From: an uncultured Bradyrhizobium sp.
Lineage (GTDB): Bacteria > Pseudomonadota > Alphaproteobacteria > Rhizobiales > Xanthobacteraceae
Direction: 5' to 3'
DNA: 64,000 nt
Assembly: GCF_936943645.1 (NCBI RefSeq)
Contig: NZ_CAKZJO010000040.1
Location: 1 to 64,000, forward strand
Each line of letters starts with the position of its first letter. Within the stretch, counting starts at the first letter, position 1. A program made the position numbers and the translations under genes. The notes under the pieces are model-generated. The model did no database searches, was not told the DNA's origin, and saw only the letters and a program-made list of their open reading frames with translations. Below, piece after piece: positions 18,573 through 27,789 of this stretch.

Positions 18573-19871
18573 TTGACGAACGCCAATGAAAGTCACCTGC
18601 TCTCGCGCTTTGCCGCCGACCGGCGCGGCAACATTGCCGTCATCTTCGCGCTTGCGCTGTTGCCGCTGCTGTCCTTCGTTGGCGCCGCCGTGGACTACTC
18701 TCTTGCCACCCGAGCGCGAGCGAAGCTGATCGCAGCACTCGACGCCGCGGTGCTGGTCGCGACGGCAAAGAGTGAAATCACCAACAGCGCGTCGACCGCG
18801 CAGAGCGATGCGCTGAACACCTTCGCCGGGCAGATGTCGGCGACCGGCCTGACGGCGAAATCGGTGACCATCACCGTGACCGACAGCGTCACCACGCGCA
18901 CCGCCACGGGAACGGCGTCGTCGTCCGTGACGACCTATTTCATGGGAATCCTGGGTCACAAGACCCTGGAGTTTTCGGCTTCCTCGAGCGCGGCGGCCTC
19001 GCTGCCGTCCTACATCGACTTCTACGTGCTGCTGGACAACTCGCCATCGCAGGGGCTTGGCGCCACCACGGCCGACATGACCGCGCTCCAGAGCGCGACA
19101 TCCGACAGCTGTGCCTTTGCCTGCCACGACACCTACACGTCCAGCTCGAAGAAGACCAAGCAGACCAACAGCTACTACTCGATCGCGAAGAAGCTCGGAA
19201 TCAAGATGCGGATCGACCTGGTGCGCGACGCGACGCAATCGCTGACGGATACTGCGACCGCGAGCCAGCTCGTCAGCAATCAGTATCGGATGGCGGTCTA
19301 CACCATGGGCAGCGATTGCAGCTCGATCGGATTGACCACGATCTCGGCGCTCACGTCGAGCCTCTCCTCCGTCAAGACCGCGGTTTCCGCCGTCGACCTG
19401 ATGACCATTCCCTACACAAACTACAACAACGACATGTGCACCGACTTCGACGGCATATTGTCGTCGATGAACGGCGCGATCCCGACACCCGGAGACGGTT
19501 CGTCATCCTCGCCGCAGAAATGGCTGTTCTTCGTCTCCGATGGCGTTGCCGACTACTATTATCCTTCGAGCTGCAGCCAGACCGTGATCGCCTCTTCGGG
19601 CCGATGCCAGGAGCCGCTGACAACGACGATCTGTGACACCATCAAGGCGCGCGGCGTCAAGATCGCGGTGCTCTACACCACCTATCTCGCGATCACCAAC
19701 AACAGCTGGTACAACACCTACATCGCGCCATGGCGCAGTTCGATCTCGACCAAGATGCAGGCCTGCGCGACGTCCGGCTATTACTACGAGGTTTCGAGCG
19801 ATTCGAGCATCAGCGATGCGTTGAGCGCGCTGTTCCAGAAGGCGATCACTTCCGCGCGTCTCACGAACTGA
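18573..19871 (+). CDS. TadE/TadG-like pilus-assembly protein with von Willebrand A domain
   Basis: A membrane-anchored exported protein of about 432 residues. The N-terminus RFAADRRGNIAVIFALALLPLLSFVGAAVDYS is the Flp-pilus TadE/G-like leader and single membrane helix (about 20-42). A VWA-like domain follows, with an intact MIDAS DxSxS (LDNSPSQ, Asp155) and Cys-containing segments (CAFACHDTY, CSQ, CQE). The start is a TTG (18573 preferred; 18558 is possible). No other tad genes are in the window, so it is an orphan. Adhesion or envelope function is inferred from the architecture only. Confidence 0.8.
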   Translation: MTNANESHLLSRFAADRRGNIAVIFALALLPLLSFVGAAVDYSLATRARAKLIAALDAAVLVATAKSEITNSASTAQSDALNTFAGQMSATGLTAKSVTITVTDSVTTRTATGTASSSVTTYFMGILGHKTLEFSASSSAAASLPSYIDFYVLLDNSPSQGLGATTADMTALQSATSDSCAFACHDTYTSSSKKTKQTNSYYSIAKKLGIKMRIDLVRDATQSLTDTATASQLVSNQYRMAVYTMGSDCSSIGLTTISALTSSLSSVKTAVSAVDLMTIPYTNYNNDMCTDFDGILSSMNGAIPTPGDGSSSSPQKWLFFVSDGVADYYYPSSCSQTVIASSGRCQEPLTTTICDTIKARGVKIAVLYTTYLAITNNSWYNTYIAPWRSSISTKMQACATSGYYYEVSSDSSISDALSALFQKAITSARLTN

Positions 19872-19925
19872 TCGATCCTTCCCGAGGGCTCCGCGCGTGG
19901 GGTGCGCAGCCCTCGGGAGCGGTGG

Positions 19926-21506
19926 TCAGTCCATCATCTCCCAGAGGCGACGAACGAGCACGCCCGCACGCTTCTCGATCGCGGCCGCGGCATCGAGCGC
20001 GAGATCCTCGCGATAGCGCCCGGCAATGAGCTGCACGCCGATCGGCTTGCCGTCGTGGACGGCCACCGGCACCACGGCGCCGGGCAGGCCGAGCACGTTG
20101 ATCGCCGAGATGAAGCGGATCTCGCCCCAGAAGATCTCCTGCACGCGCTCGGCGCTGACGGTGTCGTCGCGCGGGCCGGGCGTCGGCTTCACCGTGGTCG
20201 GCGCCAGCACGACCGGATAGTCCTCGAAGAACAATTGCCAGGCGCGAATGTGGCCGTTGCGCGCGGCGGTCGCCTGCATCCAGGCCTTGAGATCGAGCAC
20301 GTTCGCCTTGGCCTTCATGCCGCCCCAGGCCTTGTGGAAGTCTTCCGACGTGACCTTCAGCATGCCGGCCTCCTGCATCACCACCGTCTCGTTGGTGATG
20401 ATGTCGCACCAGGTCTGCCAGACGCCGTTGATGTCGGGCACCTCGACTTCGCTGACGCGGTAGCCGGAACGTTCGAGATGGTCCGCGGCCTGGCGCAGCG
20501 CCGCGGCGACGGAGGGATCGACGTCCATGTCGTCGGGGATCTTGGCCAGCGCCACCTTGATCGGCCCCTTCGGCTTCTCGCCGACCAGCGGCGCCGGCAC
20601 CCACCAGGGATCGCGCGGATCGCGCTGGCTCATCACCTCCAGCCCAAGGCGAACGTCGGCGACATGGCGCGCCAGCGGCCCCTGCGCCGACATCAGATGC
20701 GCCAGCATCGGCCGCTCCGCCGTGGCGCTTGCGTTGAATGCGGGGATGCGCCCCTGCGTCGGCTTGATGGTGGCAATGCCGTTGCAATGCGCCGGCCAGC
20801 GCAGCGAGCCGCCGATGTCGTTGCCATGGGCGATGGTGCCGATGCCGGCGGCGACCGCCGAGCCTGCGCCGCCCGACGAGCCACCGCAGGTGATATCGGG
20901 ATCCCAGGGATTGAGCGTCAGCCCGTGCAGGGGATTGTCGGTGAAGCCGCGGAAGGAGAATTCCGGCGTGTTGGTGAGCCCGATGACGATCGCGCCCGAT
21001 TTCTTCAGGTTGCGCACGACCGGCGCATCCGACGGGGCGATCAGGTCCTTGTTGGCGGGCACGCCGTTGAAATTCGGCCGGCCCTGGTAATCGACGTTTT
21101 CCTTGATCGTGATCGGTACCCCGTGCAGAAGGCCGAGCGCAGCTCCCTTGGCGCGCTGCTTGTCCGCCGCATGGGCGGCGGCAAGCGCCTCCTCCGAGAG
21201 ATCGACGACGACGGCGTTCAGCTTCGGATTGACCGCGCGCATCCGTTCGAGATGCGCTTCCACGGTCTCGACTGCCGAGATCGCCCCGGAGCGGATTGCG
21301 GCTGCGGTCTCCACCGCCGACCATTGCCAAGGCGCGCCCTTGGGACGCGGAGGTGCAGCCGGCTTGCGCGGGGAGGCCTTCTTCGCACCTGACTTCTTCG
21401 CACCTGACTTCGCAACAACGCCCTTCCGGGCTGAAGATGTCTTGCGCGATGCTTTCGTTGCCGATTTCTTGGAAGCAATCTTCTTGGCCGCCGCCTTCTT
21501 CGCCAC
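19926..21506 (-). CDS. Amidase-signature enzyme with Lys/Ala-rich histone-H1-like N-terminal tail
   Basis: A 526-residue amidase. The Ser-cisSer-Lys triad is visible: Lys135 in ITIKENVDY, the cis-Ser in CGGSSGG (about 210-211), and the nucleophile Ser234 in DIGGSLRWPA. It hydrolyses an unknown amide. Residues 2-56 form a tail of AKK, SKK and RK repeats ending in a Pro stretch, like histone H1 or HU tails and not part of the amidase fold. AAGGAGGT 6 nt before a GTG at 21506 places the tail inside the protein; the longer frame to 21632 lacks such a site. It is monocistronic. Confidence 0.88.
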   Translation of the reverse strand: MAKKAAAKKIASKKSATKASRKTSSARKGVVAKSGAKKSGAKKASPRKPAAPPRPKGAPWQWSAVETAAAIRSGAISAVETVEAHLERMRAVNPKLNAVVVDLSEEALAAAHAADKQRAKGAALGLLHGVPITIKENVDYQGRPNFNGVPANKDLIAPSDAPVVRNLKKSGAIVIGLTNTPEFSFRGFTDNPLHGLTLNPWDPDITCGGSSGGAGSAVAAGIGTIAHGNDIGGSLRWPAHCNGIATIKPTQGRIPAFNASATAERPMLAHLMSAQGPLARHVADVRLGLEVMSQRDPRDPWWVPAPLVGEKPKGPIKVALAKIPDDMDVDPSVAAALRQAADHLERSGYRVSEVEVPDINGVWQTWCDIITNETVVMQEAGMLKVTSEDFHKAWGGMKAKANVLDLKAWMQATAARNGHIRAWQLFFEDYPVVLAPTTVKPTPGPRDDTVSAERVQEIFWGEIRFISAINVLGLPGAVVPVAVHDGKPIGVQLIAGRYREDLALDAAAAIEKRAGVLVRRLWEMMD

Positions 21507-21791
21507 CTGGTACCTCCTTGAGTTACGCGGCGCGAGGTTACGGAGGCGGATCGGACCTGTATAGGTGCGTTTCTGCATGGCGCGCTGGCGAGAGCCGCCA
21601 ATGCGACCAATCGTCAGGAGACGTTGCCGCACCCCGCGCCATTCGCAAGACCATGTCGCGAAGCACAGCCGTCAACTGGGACCATGGCCGTCGCACGCGC
21701 GTCCGATTGACTCAAATCAAGCGGCCGCGCGTCAGGCCCGTCATATGCATGCTCATGATCGGCAGCTTGCTTTTCGCGCCATAGCCAGACG

Positions 21792-22874
21792 ATGAAACAG
21801 GACGGTCAGACTCGCCCCATGCTCCACGCGCCGCAAATTCCGGATCGCAGGCTGGCTTCGATCAATCTGGCCGTGGTCATCGCTCTGGGCCTCGCCATCA
21901 GTGCGTTCATGGCAAAGCCATTCCTGGCGGCTCTGGTCTGGTCGACGACGCTTGCCGTCTTGTTCGCGCCGGTCGATAACGCGATCAGCAAGCGCGTCGG
22001 GTCCCGCGGTCTTTCGGCCCTGATCACGACCATGATCACTGCATGCATCGTGGTCGTTCCGGCGATCCTGATCGCGGGGACCCTGCTCAACGAGGCCGTC
22101 AAGAGCGCGGCGCTGGTCGTGCCCATGTTCGACGCGGAGGACTGGACGCGGCTCATGGGCGAGCATCGCTGGCTGGCCCCGGCGCTGCAATGGCTGCACG
22201 ACAAGGTGGATTTTCCGGATTTGATACGAACGGCGACGGCGGCGCTCGCCAACTGGAGCGGCTCGGTCCTGCGCGCCTCCTTTTCCGGAGTGGCGAACCT
22301 GCTGTTGACGTTCTACTTCCTGTTCTACCTCTTGCGCGATCGGGAAAAGATTGCGGAGGCCGCGGAGCTTCACCTACCGCTGTCGGAGCCTGAATTCTCG
22401 CAGGTCGTACGTCGGATGATCGACACGATCTTCGCGACGGTGTTCGGCACCCTTGCGGTCGCGGCGCTGCAGGGTGGTCTCGGGGGATTAATGTTCTGGT
22501 GGCTGGGCCTGCCCGCTCCGGTGTTCTGGGGCGTGCTGATGGCCCTTCTCGCGATCGTTCCGTTTCTCGGCGCCTTCGTGATCTGGGCGCCCGCCGCTGC
22601 GTTTCTCGCCCTGAGCGGCGCTTACAGCTCCGCGGTCATCTTGGCGATCTGGGGAACGCTGGTCGTCGGGCTCGTGGACAACGTGGTCTATCCAATGCTG
22701 GTCGGCAACAAGCTTCGGATGCACACCATGCTGTCGTTCATCGCCGTCGTCGGTGGGCTGGTGTTTCTCGGAGCGCCGGGTGTGGTGCTCGGTCCGTTGC
22801 TGCTCGCGGTCACCCTGACCTTGCTGCAGATCTGGCGCGGCCGGGCCGCAGCCCCGACCGAAGCGCGGCCGTAA
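21792..22874 (+). CDS. AI-2E family (UPF0118) membrane permease
   Basis: A 360-residue inner-membrane protein with about eight hydrophobic helices. Two are near the N-terminus (INLAVVIALGLAISAFMAKPFLAALVWS), one is around 75-100, and a C-terminal bundle carries the family hallmarks LLTFYFLFYLLRD and GVLMALLAIVPFLGAFVIWAPA, then DNVVYPMLVGNKLRMH. Members have been linked to AI-2 export or Na+/H+ exchange, so the substrate is open. It is divergent from the amidase gene. The ribosome binding site is weak, and ATG 21819 is an alternative start. Confidence 0.85.
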   Translation: MKQDGQTRPMLHAPQIPDRRLASINLAVVIALGLAISAFMAKPFLAALVWSTTLAVLFAPVDNAISKRVGSRGLSALITTMITACIVVVPAILIAGTLLNEAVKSAALVVPMFDAEDWTRLMGEHRWLAPALQWLHDKVDFPDLIRTATAALANWSGSVLRASFSGVANLLLTFYFLFYLLRDREKIAEAAELHLPLSEPEFSQVVRRMIDTIFATVFGTLAVAALQGGLGGLMFWWLGLPAPVFWGVLMALLAIVPFLGAFVIWAPAAAFLALSGAYSSAVILAIWGTLVVGLVDNVVYPMLVGNKLRMHTMLSFIAVVGGLVFLGAPGVVLGPLLLAVTLTLLQIWRGRAAAPTEARP

Positions 22875-22970
22875 CCTTCTCCGACGGCCCGGAGACGGGC
22901 GAGCCGCGTCGAGCGGACAACCTCAAAAGTTCCGCGACAAGCCAAATTCGTATTTGATTTCAGATGGATA

Positions 22971-23060
22971 TGGCGGAGAGAGTGGGATTCGAACCCACGG
23001 TACGGTTTCCCGCACACACGCTTTCCAAGCGTGCGCCTTAAGCCACTCGGCCATCTCTCC
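22971..23060 (-). tRNA. tRNA-Ser (anticodon GGA)
   Basis: Read on the minus strand, the 5' GGAGAGA pairs with TCTCTCC near the 3' end to form the acceptor stem. The anticodon loop is CTTGGAAAG, anticodon GGA for serine UCC/UCU. A long variable arm (GTGTGCGGG...CCG) and the T-loop GGTTCGAATCC are present. The 3' CCA is encoded (TGG at 22971-22973 on the plus strand). Length 90 nt, normal for a class II tRNA-Ser. Confidence 0.96.
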
Positions 23061-23253
23061 GGAGCGCCTCTCTTGAAGGGGCGCTGATGATTTTGCAAGT
23101 GATCGCGGGTCAATCCGGTCGATTTTCCGCAACTTGTTGTAGTTACAAGGTAATATCCGTTGCGCCAATCCGCCGGCCCGCCACCCCGGCTGAACCCGAG
23201 ACGGGTTTGGCGCGACGATTCACGGGAAGCCGCCAAACACTCGCAGGGACCCC

Positions 23254-23595
23254 ATGACCATCCGCAAGACCTTCGCCGTACTGAGCCTGATCCCGGCCCT
23301 TGTCCCCGCCTTCGCCGTGCCGGCAGTGGCCCAGGTCTGCACCCGGCAGGGCGTCGACGTGAGCTGCGACGACGGGCGGCGCGGGATGCTGTCCGGCGAT
23401 GCCATCCTCTGGCCGGACGGCACGCGCTCAAGCTCGACGCCGCATCCGAGCGTGATCATCGGCAACAAGAGCTCGGTGCATGTCGGACCCGGCGTATTCG
23501 TCGGCCAGGGCAAGGGCATGGTGCCGATGGACGATCCCAACGCGCCGAACAAGCGGCAATGTGCGATCCTGGATGGGGTTTCGTATTGCTATTGA
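23254..23595 (+). CDS. Small exported protein of unknown function
   Basis: A 113-residue protein with a clear Sec signal peptide (TIRKTFAVLSLIPALVPAFAVPAVAQ, cleavage after AVA). The mature part of about 85 residues has four cysteines (VCTRQGVDVSCDD near its start, QCAILDGVSYCY at its end), suggesting two disulfides in the periplasm. AGGGA lies 5 nt upstream of the ATG. I recognise no named family. It is flanked by tRNA-Ser and the end of otsA and appears monocistronic. Confidence 0.7.
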   Translation: MTIRKTFAVLSLIPALVPAFAVPAVAQVCTRQGVDVSCDDGRRGMLSGDAILWPDGTRSSSTPHPSVIIGNKSSVHVGPGVFVGQGKGMVPMDDPNAPNKRQCAILDGVSYCY

Positions 23596-23607
23596 GGTGC
23601 GCTCGTC

Positions 23608-23637
23608 CTTCTCCCCTTGTGGAGAGAAGGGAGGAGC
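23608..23637. repeat. Short hairpin of the TCTCCCC repeat type, possible shared terminator
   Basis: CCTTCTCCCCTTGTGGAGAGAAGGG forms an imperfect hairpin between the convergent ends of the small exported protein gene and otsA. There is no clear T-run, so terminator function is tentative. It resembles the CTCTCCCC palindromes at 14.8 and 50.2 kb. Confidence 0.45.
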
Positions 23638-23647
23638 ACCGAGCCTC

Positions 23648-25111
23648 TTAGATCAACCGCACGCCTGAGATCGCCGACTTCAGCCAGCGCAGCGCCTGCG
23701 GCGGTTGGGACGCGAGCGGGGCGACGGCGGCCTTCTCGGTCCGGCACGTCTCGAGCTCGGCGACGAAATCGGCCGACCATTGCTGGATGGTGTGGCCGCG
23801 CAGCTTCTTCATCATCGCGTCCCAGCGCATCTTGCGCTCGGTGAGCGGCATTGAAGCTGCGACTGCGATCGCGCGCGCCATGCCGTCGATGTCGTGCGGA
23901 TTGACCAGGAGCGCGGCGTCGAGCTCGTTGGCGGCGCCCGCGAATTTCGACAGCACCAGCACGCCGGGATCGGCCGGGTTCTGGGCTGCGACATATTCCT
24001 TGGCGACGAGGTTCATGCCGTCATGCAGCGGCGTCACCACGCCAATTTGCGCGGTGCGATAGAGACCCGCGAGCACGGCCTGGCTGAAGCCCTTGTTCAA
24101 ATAGCGGATCGGCGTCCAGTCGACCTCGCCGTGCCGGCCGTTGACATCGGTGACGAGGCGCGCGACCTCGTTCTGGAGGTTGCCATAGGCCTCGATCGCG
24201 CCGCGCGAGGGATTGGCGATCTGAAGCAGCGAGATGCTGCGCGCAAACTGCGGCTGATCGGTCCAGAGCCGGTCGAAGGCGCTGATGCGGTTGACGAGGC
24301 CCTTGGAATAGTCGAGCCGGTCGACACCGATCGCGAGACGTTCGCCGTTGAGGCTGCGCCGCAGCCGCGACACGTCCGGATGCGAGGCGGACTTGGCGGC
24401 ATAGGCTGCGAACTTCTCCGCGTCGATCCCGATCGGGAAGACTTCACAGCGCGTGCGGCCATGCTGAGAGATCGCAACATTATCCTCGATGGTGAGGCCG
24501 AGCTCTCCGCCGACATAGCCGAGGAAGTTCTGGCAATCCTCGTTGGTCTGGAAGCCGAGCAGATCGTAGGCCAGCATCGCATTGATCAGCTCGCGATGAT
24601 TGGGCACGCCCTGCATCACCGCAGCGACGGGCCACGGCGTATGCAGGAAGAAGCCGATCGGATCGTCGACACCGAGGTCGCGCAGCTCGGCACCGAGCGC
24701 GAGGAAATGATAATCCTGCACCCAGAACGCCGTCTGCGGTTTGCGAAAGCGCAGCAGAGCGCGCGCCATGAAGGCGTTGACCTCGCGATAGCTGACATAG
24801 TCCTCGCGCGAGACGCGGATCAGGTCGCTGCGCGAATGCAGCGCCGGCCACAACGCAGAATTGGCAAAGCCTTCGTAATAGCCACCGTAATGTGCCGCCG
24901 GCAGATCCAGTGTCGCGATTGCGCCCGTGCCCAGTGCTTCGATTTCGGCGAACGGTTCCTTCTGATGGCCATCACGCACACGGCCCGAGGAACCCACCCA
25001 AATCGCGCCCGAATGTTCCACCACCGGCAGCAACGCCGCCGCAAGACCGCCCGTCATGGGCTCGTTAGGTTTGCCGCGGGCGACGCGATTTGAAACGACG
25101 ACTAAATTCAC
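23648..25111 (-). CDS. otsA: Alpha,alpha-trehalose-phosphate synthase (UDP-forming), OtsA
   Basis: A GT20 glycosyltransferase of 487 residues that makes trehalose-6-phosphate from UDP-glucose and glucose-6-phosphate, the first step of osmo- and desiccation-protectant synthesis. It begins MNLVVVSNRVA, with the glucose-6-phosphate loop TGGLAAAL, then VGSSGRVRDG, WVQDYHF, HTPWP, RLDYSKGLVNRI and PLHDGMNLVAKEY near the UDP site. Full length. It follows otsB on the same strand, but a 242-bp gap with a GGAAC-N17-GTT site (25146-25170) suggests its own stress promoter. Confidence 0.95.
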   Translation of the reverse strand: MNLVVVSNRVARGKPNEPMTGGLAAALLPVVEHSGAIWVGSSGRVRDGHQKEPFAEIEALGTGAIATLDLPAAHYGGYYEGFANSALWPALHSRSDLIRVSREDYVSYREVNAFMARALLRFRKPQTAFWVQDYHFLALGAELRDLGVDDPIGFFLHTPWPVAAVMQGVPNHRELINAMLAYDLLGFQTNEDCQNFLGYVGGELGLTIEDNVAISQHGRTRCEVFPIGIDAEKFAAYAAKSASHPDVSRLRRSLNGERLAIGVDRLDYSKGLVNRISAFDRLWTDQPQFARSISLLQIANPSRGAIEAYGNLQNEVARLVTDVNGRHGEVDWTPIRYLNKGFSQAVLAGLYRTAQIGVVTPLHDGMNLVAKEYVAAQNPADPGVLVLSKFAGAANELDAALLVNPHDIDGMARAIAVAASMPLTERKMRWDAMMKKLRGHTIQQWSADFVAELETCRTEKAAVAPLASQPPQALRWLKSAISGVRLI

Positions 25112-25145
25112 AGGTCGTCCCCTCCTGTTTCATTCCACCCCGTTT

Positions 25146-25170
25146 AACTGCCGTTCATCAATATGGTTCC
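25146..25170 (-). promoter_or_regulatory. Candidate EcfG (general stress sigma factor) promoter of otsA
   Basis: On the minus strand GGAAC is followed after 17 nt by GTT, close to the alphaproteobacterial EcfG consensus GGAAC-N16/17-CGTT. It lies about 35 bp upstream of the otsA ATG, leaving a short leader. Trehalose genes are known general-stress targets in this class of bacteria. It deviates in lacking the C before GTT. Confidence 0.55.
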
Positions 25171-25353
25171 TGATCATCGTTTCAACCAATTGAAACCAAA
25201 ATCGGGCACGTGCGTTGGAACTGGTTTCCCTCGAGGGAACCCGGAATTTTGCTGCAAAGACAGCTGTTGCGATAATGTTGCGCAGCACGCATTGCAGCGC
25301 GCGACAGCGCCGTTTCCAAAGCTTCATGTCGGCGGCGTGGCGCTGCCTTTCTT

Positions 25354-26172
25354 TCACCTTGGATCGAGCAGCCGGGCAAGGAATGCACGCACATCGCTCG
25401 GCGCGTCGAAATGGCCGTTCACGCCCATGGCACGGCGGCCGACCGAAAAGGCGAGCCCGTTCATGTCGGGCATGATCGCGAACACGGTTTCATCGGTGAC
25501 GTCGTCGCCGATGAAGATCGGACGCCGTCCCCTGAACGGCTCCCGCTTCATCAGTTCACGCACGCCGGTCGCCTTGGTGAATCCGGAATGCTTGATCTCG
25601 CAGACGAACTTGCCGGGCAGCACCTCGATCGGGGCATTGGGCAGGTCGGCCCGGATCACCGAGACGGATTCGTAGATCGCCTTCTCCGCATGCGGCGCGA
25701 GGCGGTAATGCAGAGCGAGCGAATAGCCCTTGTCCTCGAGCAGAATGCCGGGCGAAAGCTTGGCGATGGCGGCCAGCCGCCGCTTCAGCTCCTTGTCGAG
25801 CGGCGGCGCGTGGACGTCATCGGCTTCGTTGTCCACCGACAGTCGCATCTCGGCGCCGTGGCCGGCAACGGCGCGAAACACGTCGGGTGCGAAGATCAGG
25901 TCGATGTCGTTGAGCGAGCGGCCGCTGACCAGCGCCAGCGCGCCGGACGTGCGCTCGGTGAGGCGATTGAGCGTATCTGACAGGCCCGGCGGCACCCACA
26001 CCTCGCGTGGCGTCGGCATCAGGTCGAGCAGCGTACCGTCGATGTCGAGCAGGATCGCGGTCTCGTCCAGATGCGGCACCAGCGCATGCGGCACCGGCAC
26101 CGCATCCGGCGCCTCGTCCTCTCGCATGGTGTGCTGCTCGTCCATCGCCATTTCCGCAAGTTCTGATTTCAT
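25354..26172 (-). CDS. otsB: Trehalose-6-phosphate phosphatase OtsB
   Basis: A HAD-superfamily phosphatase of 272 residues that releases trehalose from trehalose-6-phosphate. The nucleophile motif is ILLDIDGTLLDLMP (about 40-53), with SGRSLNDID, GHGAEMRLS and the metal-binding FIGDDVTDETVF. GGAG sits 7 nt before the ATG, partly inside the end of the preceding MFS gene, which stops 4 bp upstream, so translation is probably coupled. The order is MFS-otsB-(gap)-otsA. Confidence 0.94.
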   Translation of the reverse strand: MKSELAEMAMDEQHTMREDEAPDAVPVPHALVPHLDETAILLDIDGTLLDLMPTPREVWVPPGLSDTLNRLTERTSGALALVSGRSLNDIDLIFAPDVFRAVAGHGAEMRLSVDNEADDVHAPPLDKELKRRLAAIAKLSPGILLEDKGYSLALHYRLAPHAEKAIYESVSVIRADLPNAPIEVLPGKFVCEIKHSGFTKATGVRELMKREPFRGRRPIFIGDDVTDETVFAIMPDMNGLAFSVGRRAMGVNGHFDAPSDVRAFLARLLDPR

Positions 26173-26176
26173 CAGT

Positions 26177-27661
26177 CTACTCCATAAAGGCGAGCGGCCG
26201 CGCGATTTGTTCGAGCGATTTGCGCTCCGCGGAGACGGCGTAGCGCCACGCCACGATCGCGGCCGCGATCATCAGGAAGGCCCCCAGCAAATAGCCCGCG
26301 AACACGCTGGTGCGTGATCCCGTGTCGATCAGCACGCCGAACAGTGCCGGTCCGATCACGCCGCCAATGCCGGTGCCGACCGCGTAGAATACCGCGATCG
26401 CCAGCGCGCGAACCTCCAAGGGAAAAGTCTCGCTGACGGTGAGATAGGCTGCGCTCGCCGCGGGCGAGGCAAAGAAGAAGATCACCATCCAGGCAATGGT
26501 CTGGCCCTGCGCGTCGAGGACGCCGATGGAGAACAGATAGCCCGAGAGCGCCAGCAACAGGCCCGACACGCCATAGGTGAACATGATCATGGTGCGGCGC
26601 CCCAGCGTATCGAACAGCCGGCCGAGCAGGAGAGGCCCGAGGAAATTTCCGGCGGCGAAGGGTAGCAGGTACCAGCCGACGTGATCGGCCTTGATGCCGT
26701 AGAAATCGGTCAGCACCAGCGCGAAGGTGAAGAAGATGGCATTGTAGAAGAACGCCTGCGCACTCATCAGGACGAGACCGACCAGCGCGCGCTGGCGGTA
26801 CGCCGAGAACAGCGTGTGCACGACCTCGCGGATCGGCGTGTGATCGCGCATCTTCAGCCGCATCTTCGCGAAGCGCGCTTCGCTCGCATCCTGGTCATGT
26901 CCGATCACGGAGCGTTCGATCTCGTCGACGATCGCATGGGCCTGATCGGGACGGCCATGGATCATCAGCCAGCGCGGACTTTCCGGGATCCACATCCGCA
27001 TCAACAGCACGACGAGACCGATGCTGGCGCCGATCAGATAAGCCAGACGCCAGCCGAGATCGGGCGCGATCACGGCGGGATCGAGCAGCACGATGGCCGC
27101 AACCGCCCCCATCGCTGCGCCGATCCAGAAGCTGCCGTTGATGACGAGATCGGTCCAGCCGCGGTAGCGCGCGGGCACCAGCTCCTGGATGGTCGAATTG
27201 ATCGCGGTGTATTCGCCGCCGATGCCGGCACCGGTGAGGAAGCGAAACATCGCGTAGCTCGCGACATCCCATGACAGGGCGGTTGCGGCCGTTGCCGAGA
27301 GGTAGAGCGCCAGCGTGATGAAGAACAGTTTCTTGCGGCCGATGCGGTCGGTGAGCCAGCCGAAGCCGAGCGCGCCGAGCACGGCGCCGGCGAGATAGGC
27401 GGAATTGGCAATGCCGAGGTCGAGATTGGAGAAATGCAGCGAGGGGCTCTGCTTCAGGGCACCGGAGAGCGCACCGGCCAGCGTCACCTCGAGCCCGTCG
27501 AGGATCCAGGTGATGCCGAGCGCGAGCACGACGCGGGTGTGAAAGCCGCTCCAGGGCAGCGCGTCGAGCCGTGCGGGAATGCTGGTCTCGACGATGCGAT
27601 CGGTCGCGTCCGCCGCGACCCCAGATGCGTAGTTCAGCGCTGGGCTTTGCTGCAATTCCAT
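26177..27661 (-). CDS. MFS transporter (sugar/organic-acid porter type)
   Basis: A 12-helix major facilitator of about 494 residues. Motif A is GWLTDRIGRKKLF between helices 2 and 3, with a repeat GRLFDTLGRRTMI in the second half. The signature WILDGLEVTLAGAL in helix 1 resembles aromatic-acid or sugar porters. The substrate is unknown; the operon with otsB hints at trehalose or a compatible solute but does not show it. The start is uncertain: ATG 27661 (MELQQS) or 27742. The frame to 27775 begins upstream of the predicted EcfG promoter and is excluded if that promoter is used. Confidence 0.82.
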   Translation of the reverse strand: MELQQSPALNYASGVAADATDRIVETSIPARLDALPWSGFHTRVVLALGITWILDGLEVTLAGALSGALKQSPSLHFSNLDLGIANSAYLAGAVLGALGFGWLTDRIGRKKLFFITLALYLSATAATALSWDVASYAMFRFLTGAGIGGEYTAINSTIQELVPARYRGWTDLVINGSFWIGAAMGAVAAIVLLDPAVIAPDLGWRLAYLIGASIGLVVLLMRMWIPESPRWLMIHGRPDQAHAIVDEIERSVIGHDQDASEARFAKMRLKMRDHTPIREVVHTLFSAYRQRALVGLVLMSAQAFFYNAIFFTFALVLTDFYGIKADHVGWYLLPFAAGNFLGPLLLGRLFDTLGRRTMIMFTYGVSGLLLALSGYLFSIGVLDAQGQTIAWMVIFFFASPAASAAYLTVSETFPLEVRALAIAVFYAVGTGIGGVIGPALFGVLIDTGSRTSVFAGYLLGAFLMIAAAIVAWRYAVSAERKSLEQIARPLAFME

Positions 27662-27761
27662 CGGGCTGTTGCGTTCGATCAATGGAAGCGGCCCCGGTTC
27701 ACATGATGTGGACGGGGCGTTCCGATCACGGGGGTGCGGCATTCCGCCTGCCACCTGCGAC

Positions 27762-27786
27762 AACGTCTGCGGCAAGGCCGGGTTCC
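27762..27786 (-). promoter_or_regulatory. EcfG-type promoter for the MFS-otsB unit
   Basis: On the minus strand GGAAC (27786-27782) and CGTT (27765-27762) are separated by 16 nt, an exact match to the general-stress-response promoter consensus. It is back to back with a second match on the plus strand; the two -35 boxes are 3 nt apart. It would direct transcription into the MFS carrier and otsB. Confidence 0.7.
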
Positions 27787-27789
27787 CCG

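Noticed and set aside
18196..18589. Overlapping small frames on both strands between metY and the TadG-like gene
   Set aside because: They overlap each other on opposite strands, lack ribosome binding sites and motifs, and have Pro/Arg-rich shadow composition.
27661..27775. Longest start of the MFS transporter at 27775
   Set aside because: It would begin upstream of the predicted EcfG transcription start and adds a Pro/Ser-rich stretch before the first membrane helix with no homology.
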